Positions 63,146 to 64,000 of a stretch of 64,000 bases of DNA are shown one piece after another. This stretch comes from Arcobacteraceae bacterium (GTDB lineage: Bacteria; Campylobacterota; Campylobacteria; Campylobacterales; Arcobacteraceae): positions 17,589-81,588 of the forward strand of contig JAIOSF010000031.1 in assembly GCA_021107755.1 (NCBI GenBank). Reading direction: 5' to 3'. Below the pieces are notes generated by a model. It worked only from the letters and a program-made list of their open reading frames with translations. It was not told where the DNA came from and did not search any database. Numbering within the stretch: the first letter of the stretch is position 1; each line of letters opens with the position of its first letter. The position numbers were made by a program, and so were the translations under genes.

Positions 63146-63844
63146 ATGGATTTAGTAAGCATTCTTGAAATTATATTTAGTTTTTCAGCGGGAGCACTAG
63201 TTGTTTATTTAACTGCATATGCTAAGGCTAAGGGCAATAATAAAGCATTAAAAGAAGATATATCAAAATTAGAAGATGAAAAGCAAAATATAGTCGCAAA
63301 GTATCGTGCAGAGACTGAGGAACTAAAAAAACAACATTCTTTAGATATAGAAAAAAGAAAATATAAATATGAAGATAAAAGAGCTCAATTTACAAAGTTT
63401 TTTTTAATGTTTGATCAGTTTCAAAATAAGGGAAGAACTATTATTACTGAAGACTTCACACCTTTATTAAGTGAACTTTTATCTTCTATTGTAACAGGCA
63501 CTGAAGAGAATAAAAAAGAAGCATTTTATCAATTTACAAATGACATCCAACATATAATAAATAAAATGTATGAAGAACATATCAAAATGACAAATGAAAC
63601 AAATAGTATTAGATTGGTTGCAACTCCAGAAATGGATATACTTTTAGATGGATTTGAAAATGCTCTAAACAATGCAAAAGACAATACTTCAGAAATGATA
63701 AAATTTATGACTACCCCAGAGTTCTTGGCAAATCAAGCACTTCTAGCTCCATACCTAGAGACGAATGAAAAATATGGTGATTTAATATCAGAATATCGTT
63801 TGAAATTGAAAAATAAAATGAAGTATGAGTTAGATGAGATATAA
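63146..63844 (+). CDS. membrane-anchored coiled-coil protein, hypothetical
   Basis: N-terminal TM (ILEIIFSFSAGALVVYLTAY) followed by a KLEDEKQNIVAKYRAETEELKKQ coiled coil; RBS AGGAG upstream. Confidence 0.75.
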   Translation: MDLVSILEIIFSFSAGALVVYLTAYAKAKGNNKALKEDISKLEDEKQNIVAKYRAETEELKKQHSLDIEKRKYKYEDKRAQFTKFFLMFDQFQNKGRTIITEDFTPLLSELLSSIVTGTEENKKEAFYQFTNDIQHIINKMYEEHIKMTNETNSIRLVATPEMDILLDGFENALNNAKDNTSEMIKFMTTPEFLANQALLAPYLETNEKYGDLISEYRLKLKNKMKYELDEI

Positions 63845-64000
63845 CTAGAAATTTTCCCTCGTTCCACCTCTCCTGAGACTGTGAAATAACTACATTTTAC
63901 TAGTCTTTTCAAGTCTCTTGAAATTCAAATAATTCAAATATTTTTTACTACAATTTTACCAAATTTGAACTACTATTCTAGTATAATATTATCTTGTAAA

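Overview
This 64 kb AT-rich chromosomal window looks like Campylobacterota (Arcobacter-like) from its gene content. That assignment is inference; no search was run. About 53 kb is ordinary core genome: mdh(partial), ftsK, lpxD, ilvHB, pssA, a cheY-cheA-cheR-cheD-cheB-GGDEF cluster, pnp, lptD, purD, two tandem ppk2, an ABC-F ATPase, lgt, polA, a secretin, carB, glnD, trpF, rpe, dapD and trpC. There are two accessory regions. (1) About 43.99-46.04 kb is a small decayed island: a broken ORF6N gene, a ParE/RelE toxin-antitoxin pair flanked by a 16-bp direct repeat, and a putative AbiC-like abortive infection protein. (2) An integrative element of about 8.15 kb sits in the 3' end of tRNA-Leu(CAA), bounded by a 14-bp att repeat (TCAGCGGTACCACT at 54803-54816 and 62955-62968). 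It encodes two tyrosine recombinases, a divergent KAP-like P-loop NTPase as apparent cargo, an AlpA-like HTH protein, and a DnaB_N-DUF3987-like replication protein. It also has a striking 12-copy ATTAAGACA iteron-like cluster (57859-58148), resembling a plasmid or phage-satellite origin. No capsid, terminase or conjugation genes are visible, so it may be a satellite or mobilizable element. This is the best candidate for an undescribed system in the window. Other points of interest are a PPK2 kinase with an apparent integrase-type (AP2-like) arm domain, and a structured intergenic candidate RNA near 20.5 kb.
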